Source: Nemertoderma westbladi (lineage: Eukaryota; Xenacoelomorpha; Nemertodermatida; Nemertodermatidae). From it: a stretch of DNA of 62,089 nucleotides. The notes beneath the pieces are model-generated. The model searched no databases. It was not told the origin of the DNA and worked only from the letters and a program-made list of their open reading frames with translations. The stretch spans positions 1 to 62,089 of the forward strand of contig JAUCBJ010004684.1 in assembly GCA_032718475.1 (NCBI GenBank), in the 5' to 3' direction. Below are positions 38,401 through 51,435 of the stretch, piece after piece; the stretch's first letter is position 1, and each line of letters starts with the position of its first letter. The position numbers and the translations under genes were made by a program.

Positions 38401-41400
38401 GGTTAGGGGGGACCCAAATAGGTTAGTAACCCAAATAGGTTAGTAACCCAAATAGGTTAGTAAGCCAAATAGGTTAGTAACACAAATAGGTTAGTAACCC
38501 AAATAGTTTAGTAACCCAAATAGGTTAGTAAGCCAAATAGGTTAGTAACGCAAATAGGTTAGTAACCCAAATAGGTTAGTAACCCAAATAGGTTAGTAAC
38601 CCAAATAGGTTAGTAAGCCAAATAGGTTAGTAACCCAAATAGGTTCGGTTAGTAAGCCAAATAGGTTAGTAAGCCAAATAGGTTAGTAACCGAAATAGGT
38701 TAGTAACCCAAATAGGTTAGTAACCCAAATAGGTTAGTAACCCAAATAGGTTAGTAACCCAAATAGGTTATGGGGGACCCAAATACGTTAGTAACCCAAA
38801 TAGGTTAGTAAGCCAAATAGGTTAGTAACCCAAATAGGTTAGTAACCCAAATAGGTTAGTAACCCAAATAGGTTAGGGGGGACCCAAATAGGTTAGTAAC
38901 CCAAATAGGTTAGTAACCCAAATAGGTTAGTAACCCAAATAGGTTAGTAACCCAAATAGGTTAGTAACCCAAATAGGTTAGTAACCCAAATAGGTTAGGG
39001 GGGACCCAAATAGGTTAGTAACCCAAATAGGTTAGTAACCCAAATAGGTTAGTAACCCAAATAGGTTAGGGGGGACCCAAATAGGTTAGTAACCCAAATA
39101 GGTTAGTAACCCAAATAGGTTAGTAAGCCAAATAGGTTAGTAACCCAAATAGGTTAGTAACCCAAATAGGTTAGTAACCCAAATAGGTTAGTAACCCAAA
39201 TAGGTTATGGGGGACCCAAATACGTTAGTAAGCCAAATAGGTTAGTAACCCAAATAGGTTAGTAACCGAAATAGGTTAGTAACCCAAATAGGTTAGTAAC
39301 CCAAATAGGTTAGTAACCCAAATAGGTTAGTAACCCAAATAGGTTATGGGGGACCCAAATACGTTAGTAACCCAAATAGGTTAGTAAGCCAAATAGGTTA
39401 GTAACCCAAATAGGTTAGTAACCCAAATAGGTTAGTAACCCAAATAGGTTAGTAACCCAAATAGGTTAGGGGGGACCCAAATAGGTTAGTAAGCCAAATA
39501 GGTTAGTAAGCCAAATAGGTTAGTAACCCAAAAAGGTTAGTAACCCAAATAGTTTAGTAACCCAAATAGGTTAGTAACCCAAATAGGTTAGTAACCCAAA
39601 TTGGGTAGGGGGGACCCAAATAGGTTAGTAACCCAAATAGGTTAGTAACCCAAATAGGTTAGTAAGCCAAATAGGTTAGTAACACAAATAGGTTAGTAAC
39701 CCAAATAGGGGGGACCCAAATAGGTTAGTAACCCAAATAGGTTAGTAACCCAAATAGGTTAGTAAGCCAAATAGGTTAGTAACACAAATAGGTTAGTAAC
39801 CCAAATAGGTTAGTAACCCAAATAGGTTAGTAAGCCAAATAGGTTAGTAAAACAAATAGATTAGTAACCCAAATAGGTTAGTAACCCAAATAGGTTAGTA
39901 ACCCAAATAGGTTAGTAAGCCAAATAGGTTAGTAACCCAAATAGGTTCGGTTAGTAAGCCAAATAGGTTAGTAACCCAAATAGGTTAGGGGGGACCCAAA
40001 TAGGTTAGTAAGCCAAATAGGTTAGTAACCCAAATAGGTTAGTAACCGAAATAGTTTAGTAACCCAAATAGGTTAGTAAGCCAAATAGGTTAGTAACCCA
40101 AATAGGTTAGTAACCCAAATAGGTTAGTATCCCAAATAGGTTAGTAACCCAAATAGGTTAGGGGGGACCCAAATAGGTTAGTAACCCAAATAGGTTAGGG
40201 GGGACCCAAATAGGTTAGTAAGCCAAATAGGTTAGTAACCCAAATAGGTTAGTAACCGAAATAGTTTAGTAACCCAAATAGGTTAGTAAGCCAAATAGGT
40301 TAGTAACCCAAATAGGTTAGTAACCCAAATAGGTTAGTATCCCAAATAGTTTAGTAACCCAAATAGGTTAGTAAGCCAAATAGGTTAGTAACCCAAATAG
40401 GTTAGTAACCCAAATAGGTTAGTATCCCAAATAGGTTAGTAACCCAAATAGGTTAGGGGGGACCCAAATAGGTTAGTAAGCCAAATAGGTTAGTAACCCA
40501 AATAGGTTAGTAACCGAAATAGTTTAGTAACCCAAATAGGTTAGTAAGCCAAATAGGTTAGTAACCCAAATAGGTTAGTAACCCAAATAGGTTAGTATCT
40601 CAAATAGGTTAGTAACCCAAATAGGTTAGGGGGGACCCAAATAGGTTAGTAACCCAAATAGGTTAGGGGGGACCCAAATAGGTTAGTAAGCCAAATAGGT
40701 TAGTAACCCAAATAGGTTAGTAACCGAAATAGTTTAGTAACCCAAATAGTTTAGTAACCCAAATAGGTTAGTAAGCCAAATAGGTTAGTAACCCAAATAG
40801 GTTAGTAACCCAAATAGGTTAGTATCCCAAATAGTTTAGTAACCCAAATAGGTTAGTAAGCCAAATAGGTTAGTAACCCAAATAGGTTAGTAACCCAAAT
40901 AGGTTAGTATCCCAAATAGGTTAGTAACCCAAATAGGTTAGGGGGGACCCAAATAGGTTAGTAAGCCAAATAGGTTAGTAACCCAAATAGGTTAGTAACC
41001 GAAATAGTTTAGTAACCCAAATAGGTTAGTAAGCCAAATAGGTTAGTAACCCAAATAGGTTAGTAACCCAAATAGGTTAGTATCCCAAATAGGTTAGTAA
41101 CCCAAATAGGTTAGTAACCCAAATAGTTTAGTAACCCAAATAGGTTAGTAAGCCAAATAGGTTAGTAACCCAAATAGGTTAGGGGGGACCCAAATAGGTT
41201 AGTAACCCAAATAGGTTAGTAACCCAAATAGGTTAGTAAGCCAAATAGGTTAGTAACCCAAATCGGTTAGTAACCCAAATAGGTTAGTAACCCAAATAGG
41301 TTAGTAACCCAAATAGGTTATGGGGGACCCAAATACGTTAGTAAGCCAAATAGGTTAGTAAGCCAAATAGGTTAGTAACCGAAATAGGTTAGTAACCCAA

Positions 41401-44400
41401 ATAGGTTAGTAACCCAAATAGGTTAGTAACCCAAATAGGTTAGTAACCCAAATAGGTTATGGGGGACCCAAATACGTTAGTAACCCAAATAGGTTAGTAA
41501 GCCAAATAGGTTAGTAACCCAAATAGGTTAGTAACCCAAATTGGTTAGTAACCCAAATAGGTTAGTGACCCAAATAGGTTAGTAACCCAAATAGGTTAGG
41601 GGGGACCCAAATAGGTTAGTAAGCCAAATAGGTTAGTAAGCCAAATAGGTTAGTAACCCAAAAAGGTTAGTAACCCAAATAGTTTAGTAACCCAAATAGG
41701 TTAGTAACCCAAATAGGTTAGTAACCCAAATTGGGTAGGGGGGACCCAAATAGGTTAGTAACCCAAATAGGTTAGTAACCCAAATAGGTTAGTAAGCCAA
41801 ATAGGTTAGTAACACAAATAGGTTAGTAAGCCAAATAGGTTAGTAACCCAAATAGGGGGGACCCAAATAGGTTAGTAACCCAAATAGGTTAGTAACCCAA
41901 ATAGGTTATGGGGGACCCAAATACGTTAGTAAGCCAAATAGGTTAGTAACCCAAATAGGTTAGTAACCGAAATAGGTTAGTAACCCAAATAGGTTAGTAA
42001 CCCAAATAGGTTAGTAACCCAAATAGGTTAGTAACCCAAATAGGTTATGGGGGACCCAAATACGTTAGTAACCCAAATAGGTTAGTAAGCCAAATAGGTT
42101 AGTAACCCAAATAGGTTAGTAACCCAAATAGGTTAGTAACCCAAATAGGTTAGTAACCCAAATAGGTTAGGGGGGACCCAAATAGGTTAGTAAGCCAAAT
42201 AGGTTAGTAAGCCAAATAGGTTAGTAACCCAAAAAGGTTAGTAACCCAAATAGTTTAGTAACCCAAATAGGTTAGTAACCCAAATAGGTTAGTAACCCAA
42301 ATTGGGTAGGGGGGACCCAAATAGGTTAGTAACCCAAATAGGTTAGTAACCCAAATAGGTTAGTAAGCCAAATAGGTTAGTAACACAAATAGGTTAGTAA
42401 GCCAAATAGGTTAGTAACCCAAATAGGGGGGACCCAAATAGGTTAGTAACCCAAATAGGTTAGTAACCCAAATAGGTTAGTAAGCCAAATAGGTTAGTAA
42501 CACAAATAGGTTAGTAACCCAAATAGGTTAGTAACCCAAATAGGTTAGTAAGCCAAATAGGTTAGTAAAACAAATAGGTTAGTAACCCAAATAGGTTAGT
42601 AACCCAAATAGGTTAGTAACCCAAATAGGTTAGTAAGCCAAATAGGTTAGTAACCCAAATAGGTTCGGTTAGTAAGCCAAATAGGTTAGTAACCCAAATA
42701 GGTTAGGGGGGACCCAAATAGGTTAGTAAGCCAAATAGGTTAGTAACCCAAATAGGTTAGTAACCGAAATAGTTTAGTAACCCAAATAGGTTAGTAAGCC
42801 AAATAGGTTAGTAACCCAAATAGGTTAGTAACCCAAATAGGTTTGTATCCCAAATAGGTTAGTAACCCAAATAGGTTAGGGGGGACCCAAATAGGTTAGT
42901 AACCCAAATAGGTTAGGGGGGACCCAAATAGGTTAGTAAGCCAAATAGGTTAGTAACCCAAATAGGTTAGTAACCGAAATAGTTTAGTAACCCAAATAGG
43001 TTAGTAAGCCAAATAGGTTAGTAACCCAAATAGGTTAGTAACCCAAATAGGTTAGTATCCCAAATAGTTTAGTAACCCAAATAGGTTAGTAAGCCAAATA
43101 GGTTAGTAACCCAAATAGGTTAGTAACCCAAATAGGTTAGTATCCCAAATAGGTTAGTAACCCAAATAGGTTAGGGGGGACCCAAATAGGTTAGTAAGCC
43201 AAATAGGTTAGTAACCCAAATAGGTTAGTAACCGAAATAGTTTAGTAACCCAAATAGGTTAGTAAGCCAAATAGGTTAGTAACCCAAATAGGTTAGTAAC
43301 CCAAATAGGTTAGTATCCCAAATAGGTTAGTAACCCAAATAGGTTAGGGGGGACCCAAATAGGTTAGTAACCCAAATAGGTTAGGGGGGACCCAAATAGG
43401 TTAGTAAGCCAAATAGGTTAGTAACCCAAATAGGTTAGTAACCGAAATAGTTTAGTAACCCAAATAGGTTAGTAAGCCAAATAGGTTAGTAACCCAAATA
43501 GGTTAGTAACCCAAATAGGTTAGTATCCCAAATAGTTTAGTAACCCAAATAGGTTAGTAAGCCAAATAGGTTAGTAACCCAAATAGGTTAGTAACCCAAA
43601 TAGGTTAGTATCCCAAATAGGTTAGTAACCCAAATAGGTTAGGGGGGACCCAAATAGGTTAGTAAGCCAAATAGGTTAGTAACCCAAATAGGTTAGTAAC
43701 CGAAATAGTTTAGTAACCCAAATAGGTTAGTAAGCCAAATAGGTTAGTAACCCAAATAGGTTAGTAACCCAAATAGGTTAGTATCCCAAATAGGTTAGTA
43801 ACCCAAATAGGTTAGTAACCCAAATAGGTTAGTAAGCCAAATAGGTTAGTAAGCCAAATAGGTTAGTAACCCAAATAGGTTAGTAACCCAAATAGTTTAG
43901 TAACCCAAATAGGTTAGTAAGCCAAATAGGTTAGTAACCCAAATAGGTTAGGGGGGACCCAAATAGGTTAGTAAGCCAAATAGGTTAGTAACCCAAATAG
44001 GTTAGTAACCCAAATAGGTTAGTAACCCAAATAGGTTAGTAACCCAAATAGGTTATGGGGGACCCAAATACGTTAGTAAGCCAAATAGGTTAGTAAGCCA
44101 AATAGGTTAGTAACCGAAATAGGTTAGTAACCCAAATAGGTTAGTAACCCAAATAGGTTAGTAACCCAAATAGGTTAGTAACCCAAATAGGTTAGTAACC
44201 CAAATAGGTTAGTAAGCCAAATAGGTTAGTAACCCAAATAGGTTAGTAACCCAAATAGGTTAGTAACCCAAATAGGTTAGTAACCCAAATAGGTTATGGG
44301 GGACCCAAATACGTTAGTAAGCCAAATAGGTTAGTAAGCCAAATAGGTTAGTAACCCAAATAGGTTAGTAACCCAAATAGGTTAGTATCCCAAATAGGTT

Positions 44401-47400
44401 AGTAACCCAAATACGTTAGTAACCCAAATAGGTTAGTAACCCAAATAGTTTAGTAACCCAAATAGGTTAGTAAGCCAAATAGGTTAGTAACCCAAATAGG
44501 TTAGGGGGGACCCAAATAGGTTAGTAACCCAAATAGGTTAGTAACCCAAATAGGTTAGTAAGCCAAATAGGTTAGTAACCCAAATAGGTTAGTAACCCAA
44601 ATAGGTTAGTAACCCAAATAGGTTAGTAACCCAAATAGGTTAGTAACCCAAATAGGTTATGGGGGACCCAAATACGTTAGTAAGCCAAATAGGTTAGTAA
44701 GCCAAATAGGTTAGTAACCGAAATAGGTTAGTAACCCAAATAGGTTAGTAACCCAAATAGGTTAGTAACCCAAATAGGTTAGTAACCCAAATAGGTTATG
44801 GGGGACCCAAATACGTTAGTAACCCAAATAGGTTAGTAAGCCAAATAGGTTAGTAACCCAAATAGGTTAGTAACCCAAATTGGTTAGTAACCCAAATAGG
44901 TTAGTGACCCAAATAGGTTAGTACCCCAAATAGGTTAGGGGGGACCCAAATAGGTTAGTAAGCCAAATAGGTTAGTAAGCCAAATAGGTTAGTAACCCAA
45001 AAAGGTTAGTAACCCAAATAGTTTAGTAACCCAAATAGGTTAGTAACCCAAATAGGTTAGTAACCCAAATTGGGTAGGGGGGACCCAAATAGGTTAGTAA
45101 CCCAAATAGGTTAGTAACCCAAATAGGTTAGTAAGCCAAATAGGTTAGTAACACAAATAGGTTAGTAAGCCAAATAGGTTAGTAACCCAAATAGGGGGGA
45201 CCCAAATAGGTTAGTAACCCAAATAGATTAGTAACCCAAATAGGTTAGTAAGCCAAATAGGTTAGTAACACAAATAGGTTAGTAACCCAAATAGGTTAGT
45301 AACCCAAATAGGTTAGTAAGCCAAATAGGTTAGTAAAACAAATAGGTTAGTAACCCAAATAGGTTAGTAACCCAAATAGGTTAGTAACCCAAATAGGTTA
45401 GTAAGCCAAATAGGTTAGTAACCCAAATAGGTTCGGTTAGTAAGCCAAATAGGTTAGTAACCCAAATAGGTTAGGGGGGACCCAAATAGGTTAGTAAGCC
45501 AAATAGGTTAGTAACCCAAATAGGTTAGTAACCGAAATAGTTTAGTAACCCAAATAGGTTAGTAAGCCAAATAGGTTAGTAACCCAAATAGGTTAGTAAC
45601 CCAAATAGGTTAGTATCCCAAATAGGTTAGTAACCCAAATAGTTTAGTAACCCAAATAGGTTAGTAAGCCAAATAGGTTAGTAACCCAAATAGGTTAGTA
45701 ACCCAAATAGTTTAGTAACCCAAATAGGTTAGTAACCCAAATAGGTTAGGGGGGACCCAAATAGGTTAGTAACCCAAATAGGTTAGTAACCCAAATAGGT
45801 TAGTAAGCCAAATAGGTTAGTAACACAAATAGGTTAGTAACCCAAATAGTTTAGTAACCCAAATAGGTTAGTAAGCCAAATAGGTTAGTAACGCAAATAG
45901 GTTAGTAACCCAAATAGGTTAGTAACCCAAATAGGTTAGTAACCCAAATAGGTTAGTAAGCCAAATAGGTTAGTAACCCAAATAGGTTCGGTTAGTAAGC
46001 CAAATAGGTTAGTAACCCAAATAGGTTAGTAACCCAAATAGGTTAGTAAGCCAAATAGGTTAGTAACACAAATAGGTTAGTAACCCAAATAGTTTAGTAA
46101 CCCAAATAGGTTAGTAAGCCAAATAGGTTAGTAACGCAAATAGGTTAGTAACCCAAATAGGTTAGTAACCCAAATAGGTTATGGGGGACCCAAATACGTT
46201 AGTAACCCAAATAGGTTAGTAAGCCAAATAGGTTAGTAACCCAAATAGGTTAGTAACCCAAATAGGTTAGTAACCCAAATAGGTTAGTGACCCAAATAGG
46301 TTAGTAACCCAAATAGGTTAGTAACCCAAATAGGTTAGTAACCCAAATAGGTTATGGGGGACCCAAATACGTTAGTAACCCAAATAGGTTAGTAAGCCAA
46401 ATAGGTTAGTAACCCAAATAGGTTAGTAACCCAAATTGGTTAGTAACCCAAATAGGTTAGTGACCCAAATAGGTTAGTAACCCAAATAGGTTAGGGGGGA
46501 CCCAAATAGGTTAGTAAGCCAAATAGGTTAGTAAGCCAAATAGGTTAGTAACCCAAAAAGGTTAGTAACCCAAATAGTTTAGTAACCCAAATAGGTTAGT
46601 AACCCAAATAGGTTAGTAACCCAAATTGGGTAGGGGGGACCCAAATAGGTTAGTAACCCAAATAGGTTAGTAACCCAAATAGGTTAGTAAGCCAAATAGG
46701 TTAGTAAGCCAAATAGGTTAGTAACGCAAATAGGTTAGTAACCCAAATAGGTTAGTAACCCAAATAGGTTAGTAACCCAAATAGGTTAGTAAGCCAAATA
46801 GGTTAGTAACCCAAATAGGTTCGGTTAGTAAGCCAAATAGGTTAGTAACCCAAATAGGTTAGTAACCCAAATAGGTTAGTAAGCCAAATAGGTTAGTAAC
46901 ACAAATAGGTTAGTAACCCAAATAGTTTAGTAACCCAAATAGGTTAGTAAGCCAAATAGGTTAGTAACGCAAATAGGTTAGTAACCCAAATAGGTTAGTA
47001 ACCCAAATAGGTTATGGGGGACCCAAATACGTTAGTAACCCAAATAGGTTAGTAAGCCAAATAGGTTAGTAACCCAAATAGGTTAGTAACCCAAATAGGT
47101 TAGTAACCCAAATAGGTTAGTGACCCAAATAGGTTAGTAACCCAAATAGGTTAGTAACCCAAATAGGTTAGTAACCCAAATAGGTTATGGGGGACCCAAA
47201 TACGTTAGTAACCCAAATAGGTTAGTAACCCAAATAGGTTAGTAACCCAAATAGGTTATGGGGGACCCAAATACGTTAGTAACCCAAATAGGTTAGTAAG
47301 CCAAATAGGTTAGTAACCCAAATAGGTTAGTAACCCAAATAGGTTAGTAACCCAAATAGGTTATGGGGGACCCAAATACGTTAGTAACCCAAATAGGTTA

Positions 47401-50400
47401 GTAAGCCAAATAGGTTAGTAACCCAAATAGGTTAGTAACCCAAATAGGTTAGTAACCCAAATAGGTTAGTGACCCAAATAGGTTAGTAACCCAAATAGGT
47501 TAGGGGGGACCCAAATAGGTTAGTAAGCCAAATAGGTTAGTAAGCCAAATAGGTTAGTAACCCAAAAAGGTTAGTAACCCAAATAGTTTAGTAACCCAAA
47601 TAGGTTAGTAACCCAAATAGGTTAGTAACCCAAATTGGGTAGGGGGGACCCAAATAGGTTAGTAACCCAAATAGGTTAGTAACCCAAATAGGTTAGTAAG
47701 CCAAATAGGTTAGTAACACAAATAGGTTAGTAAGCCAAATAGGTTAGTAACCCAAATAGGGGGGACCCAAATAGGTTAGTAACCCAAATAGGTTAGTAAC
47801 CCAAATAGGTTAGTAAGCCAAATAGGTTAGTAACACAAATAGGTTAGTAATCCAAATAGGTTAGTAACCCAAATAGGTTAGTAAGCCAAATAGGTTAGTA
47901 AAACAAATAGGTTAGTAACCCAAATAGGTTAGTAACCCAAATAGGTTAGTAACCCAAATAGGTTAGTAAGCCAAATAGGTTAGTAACCCAAATAGGTTCG
48001 GTTAGTAAGCCAAATAGGTTAGTAACCCAAATAGGTTAGGGGGGACCCAAATAGGTTAGTAAGCCAAATAGGTTAGTAACCCAAATAGGTTAGTAACCGA
48101 AATAGTTTAGTAACCCAAATAGGTTAGTAAGCCAAATAGGTTAGTAACCCAAATAGGTTAGTAACCCAAATAGGTTAGTATCCCAAATAGGTTAGTAACC
48201 CAAATAGTTTAGTAACCCAAATAGGTTAGTAAGCCAAATAGGTTAGTAACCCAAATAGGTTAGTAACCCAAATAGTTTAGTAACCCAAATAGGTTAGTAA
48301 CCCAAATAGGTTAGGGGGGACCCAAATAGGTTAGTAACCCAAATAGGTTAGTAACCCAAATAGGTTAGTAAGCCAAATAGGTTAGTAACACAAATAGGTT
48401 AGTAACCCAAATAGTTTAGTAACCCAAATAGGTTAGTAAGCCAAATAGGTTAGTAACGCAAATAGGTTAGTAACCCAAATAGGTTAGTAACCCAAATAGG
48501 TTAGTAACCCAAATAGGTTAGTAAGCCAAATAGGTTAGTAACCCAAATAGGTTCGGTTAGTAAGCCAAATAGGTTAGTAACCCAAATAGGTTAGTAACCC
48601 AAATAGGTTAGTAAGCCAAATAGGTTAGTAAGCCAAATAGGTTAGTAACGCAAATAGGTTAGGGGGGACCCAAATAGGTTAGTAAGCCAAATAGGTTAGT
48701 AAGCCAAATAGGTTAGTAACACAAATAGGTTAGTAACCCAAATAGTTTAGTAACCCAAATAGGTTAGTAAGCCAAATAGGTTAGTAACGCAAATAGGTTA
48801 GTAACCCAAATAGGTTAGTAACCCAAATAGGTTAGTAACCCAAATAGGTTAGTAAGCCAAATAGGTTAGTAACACAAATAGGTTAGTAAGCCAAATAGGT
48901 TAGTAACCCAAATAGGTTAGGGGGGACCCAAATAGGTTAGTAACCCAAATAGGTTAGAAACCCAAATAGGTTAGTAAGCCAAATAGGTTAGTAACACAAA
49001 TAGGTTAGTAACCCAAATAGTTTAGTAACCCAAATAGGTTAGTAAGCCAAATAGGTTAGTAACGCAAATAGGTTAGTAACCCAAATAGGTTAGTAACCCA
49101 AATAGGTTAGTAACCCAAATAGGTTAGTAAGCCAAATAGGTTAGTAACCCAAATAGGTTCGGTTAGTAAGCCAAATAGGTTAGTAACCCAAATAGGTTAG
49201 TAACCCAAATAGGATAGTAACCCAAATAGGTTAGTAACCCAAATAGGTTAGGTGGGACCCAAATAGGTTAGTAAGCCAAATAGGTTAGTAACCGAAATAG
49301 TTTAGTAACCCAAATAGGTTAGTAAGCCAAATAGCTTAGTAACCCAAATAGGTTAGTAACCCAAATAGGTTAGTAACCCAAATAGGTTAGTAACCCAAAT
49401 AGTTTAGTAACCCAAATAGGTTAGTAAGCCAAATAGGTTAGTAACCCAAATTGGGTAGTAACCCAAATAGGTTCGTAACCCAAATAGGTTAGGCGGGACC
49501 CAAATAGGTTAGTAAGCCAAATAGGTTAGTAACCCAAATAGGTTAGTAACCGAAATAGTTTAGTAACCCAAATAGGTTAGTAAGCCAAATAGCTTAGTAA
49601 CCCAAATAGGTTAGTAACCCAAATAGGTTAGTAACCCAAATAGGTTAGTAACCCAAATAGTTTAGTAACCCAAATAGGTTAGTAAGCCAAATAGGTTAGT
49701 AATCCAAATAGGTTAGTGAGCCAAATAGGTTAGTAACCCAAATAGGTTAGTAACACAAATAGGTTAGTAACCCAAATAGGTTAGTAAGCCAAATAGGTTA
49801 GTAACCCAAATAGGTTAGTAATACAAATAGGTTAGTAAGCCAAATAGGTTAGTAACCCAAATAGGTTAGTATCCCAAATAGGTTAGTATCCCAAATAGGT
49901 TAGTAAGCGAAATAGGTTAGTAACCCAAATAGGTTAGTAAGCCAAATAGGTTAGTAACCCAAATAGGTTAGTAAGCCAAATAGGTTAGTAACCCAAATAG
50001 GTTAGTAAGCCAAATAGGTTAGTGAGCCAAATAGGTTAGTAACCCAAATAGGTTAGTAACACAAATAGGTTAGTAAGCCAAATAGGTTAGTAACCCAAAT
50101 AGGTTAGTAACACAAATAGGTTAGTAAGCCAAATAGGTTAGTAACCCAAATAGGTTCGGTTAGTAAGCCAAATAGGTTAGTAACCCAAATAGGTTAGTAA
50201 CACAAATAGGTTAGTAACCCAAATAGGTTCGGTTAGTAAGCCAAATAGGTTAGTAACCCAAATAGGTTAGTAACCCAAATAAGTTAGTAACCCAAATAGG
50301 TTAGTAACCCAAATATGTTAGGGGGGACCCAAATAGGTTAGTAGGCCAAATAGGTTAGTAACCCAAATAGGTTAGTAACCGAAATAGTTTAGTATCCCAA

Positions 50401-51042
50401 ATAGGTTAGTAAGCCAAATAGGTTAGTAACCCAAATAGGTTAGTAACCCAAATAGGTTAGTAACCCAAATAGGTTAGTAACCCAAATAGGTTAGTAACCC
50501 AAATAGGTTAGTAAGCCAAATAGGTTAGTAACCCAAATAGGTTAGTAAGCCAAATAGGTTAGTAACCCAAATAGGTTAGTAAGCCAAATAGGTTAGTGAG
50601 CCAAATAGGTTAGTAACCCAAATAGGTTAGTAACACAAATAGGTTAGTAAGCCAAATAGGTTAATAACCCAAATAGGTTAGTATCCCAAATAGGTTAGTA
50701 AGCGAAATAGGTTAGTAACCCAAATAGGTTAGTAAGCCAAATAGGTTAGTAACCCAAATAGGTTAGTAAGCCAAATAGGTTAGTAACCCAAATAGGTTAG
50801 TAACACAAATAGGTTAGTAACCCAAATAGGTTAGTAACCCAAATAGGTTAGTAACACAAATAGGTTAGTATGCCAAATAGGTTAGTAACCCAAATAGATT
50901 AGTATCCCAAATAGGTTAGTAACCCAAATAGGTTAGTAACCCAAATAGGTTAGAAAGCCAAATAGGTTAGTAACCCAAATAGGTTAGTAACCCAAATAGG
51001 TTAGTAAGCCAAATAGGTTAGTAACCCAAATAGGTTAGTAAC
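20461..51042 (+). repeat. Array C, core: 17-bp repeat CCCAAATAGGTTAGTAA
   Basis: About 30.6 kb and some 1,800 head-to-tail units fill nearly the whole intron between two DCAF11 exons. Point variants alternate in fixed patterns (AAGCC, AACAC, AACGC, AACCG, AATAGTTT). Unit-length variants are GGTTAGGGGGGACCC, GGTTATGGGGGACCC followed by AATACG, and AATAGGTTCGGTTAGTAAG. A rare AAATTGGGTAGGGGGG variant recurs twelve times (near 22315, 24275, 26495, 29003, 31075, 32443, 39600, 41730, 42302, 45070, 46625, 47634), showing kilobase-scale higher-order duplications. I see no gene, RNA gene or mobile insertion in it. Its true length in the genome depends on assembly quality. Confidence 0.97.
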
Positions 51043-51062
51043 CCAGATTCGGTTAGTAACTC
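51043..51062 (+). repeat. Array C right-hand edge unit, reverts to CAGATTCGG type
   Basis: The last unit before unique sequence reads CCCAGATTCGGTTAGTAAC, the left-edge type and not the interior AAATAGG type. It is followed by CTCATGTAATTCGCG, the start of about 60 bp of normal intron. Confidence 0.85.
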
Positions 51063-51124
51063 ATGTAATTCGCGTTAATATCAATATCAAATCAGCCAAT
51101 CAACTACTTTTTGTTTGTTTGCAG
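51063..51124 (+). other. 3' end of the 32-kb intron with branch region and acceptor
   Basis: This is unique intron sequence. A plausible branch region (CAATCAACTAC) is followed by a T-rich tract TTTTTGTTTGTTTGCAG, with AG at 51123-51124. No tandem copies of this acceptor are seen, in contrast to array B. Confidence 0.85.
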
Positions 51125-51435
51125 TTTGGAAAGGGAATAAATTAAAAGGAGATTCGTCATTAATGACATACAGAGGACATAGAGTCCTACATACTCTTAT
51201 ACGATCTCGCTTCTCGCCCATGCATTCCACTGGCCAGAAGTTTATCATTACTGGGTGCAGCTCAGGAGCCGTGGTTGTTTACGACGTTCTCAGCGGTAAC
51301 GTAGTAACCAAACTAAAACAACACGAGGCCTGTGTGAGGGATGTTTCGTGGCATCCTTACGAACAGATAATTGTTTCCTCTAGTTGGGACGGAACTGTGG
51401 GGAAGTGGACATACAACTCGAAATATCGGAGATAG
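51125..51435 (+). CDS. DCAF11: DCAF11 (WDR23) orthologue, terminal coding exon
   Basis: This 311-nt exon completes the split valine and encodes 102 residues plus TAG at 51433-51435. It reads WKGNKLKGDSSLMTYRGH, VLHTLIRSRFSPMHSTGQ, FIITGCSSG, VVVYDVLSGNVVTKL, HEACVRDVSWHPYE and IVSSSWDGTVGKW. These match the vertebrate DCAF11 C-terminus (GDSSLMTYRGHGVLHTLIRCRFSPIHSTGQ, HKACVRDVSWHPFE, IVSSSWDG). It contributes the last two WD40 blades. The tail after the last blade (TYNSKYRR) is short; vertebrate DCAF11 has about 30 more acidic and serine-rich residues. The stop lies exactly where array D begins, so the native C-terminus may have been cut or reshaped by the repeat. An apparent upstream ATG at 51115 is intronic and not a start. 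Confidence 0.95.

Noticed and set aside
67-51062. Arrays A and C as telomeric or interstitial telomere repeats because of GGTTAG
   Set aside because: The periods are 18 and 17 bp with no TTAGGG hexamer runs; GGTTAG is followed by TAA in every unit.
51115-51124. ATG-like start just before the last DCAF11 exon
   Set aside because: It lies in the T-rich 3' end of the intron. Homology and phase place the exon start at 51125 after the AG.
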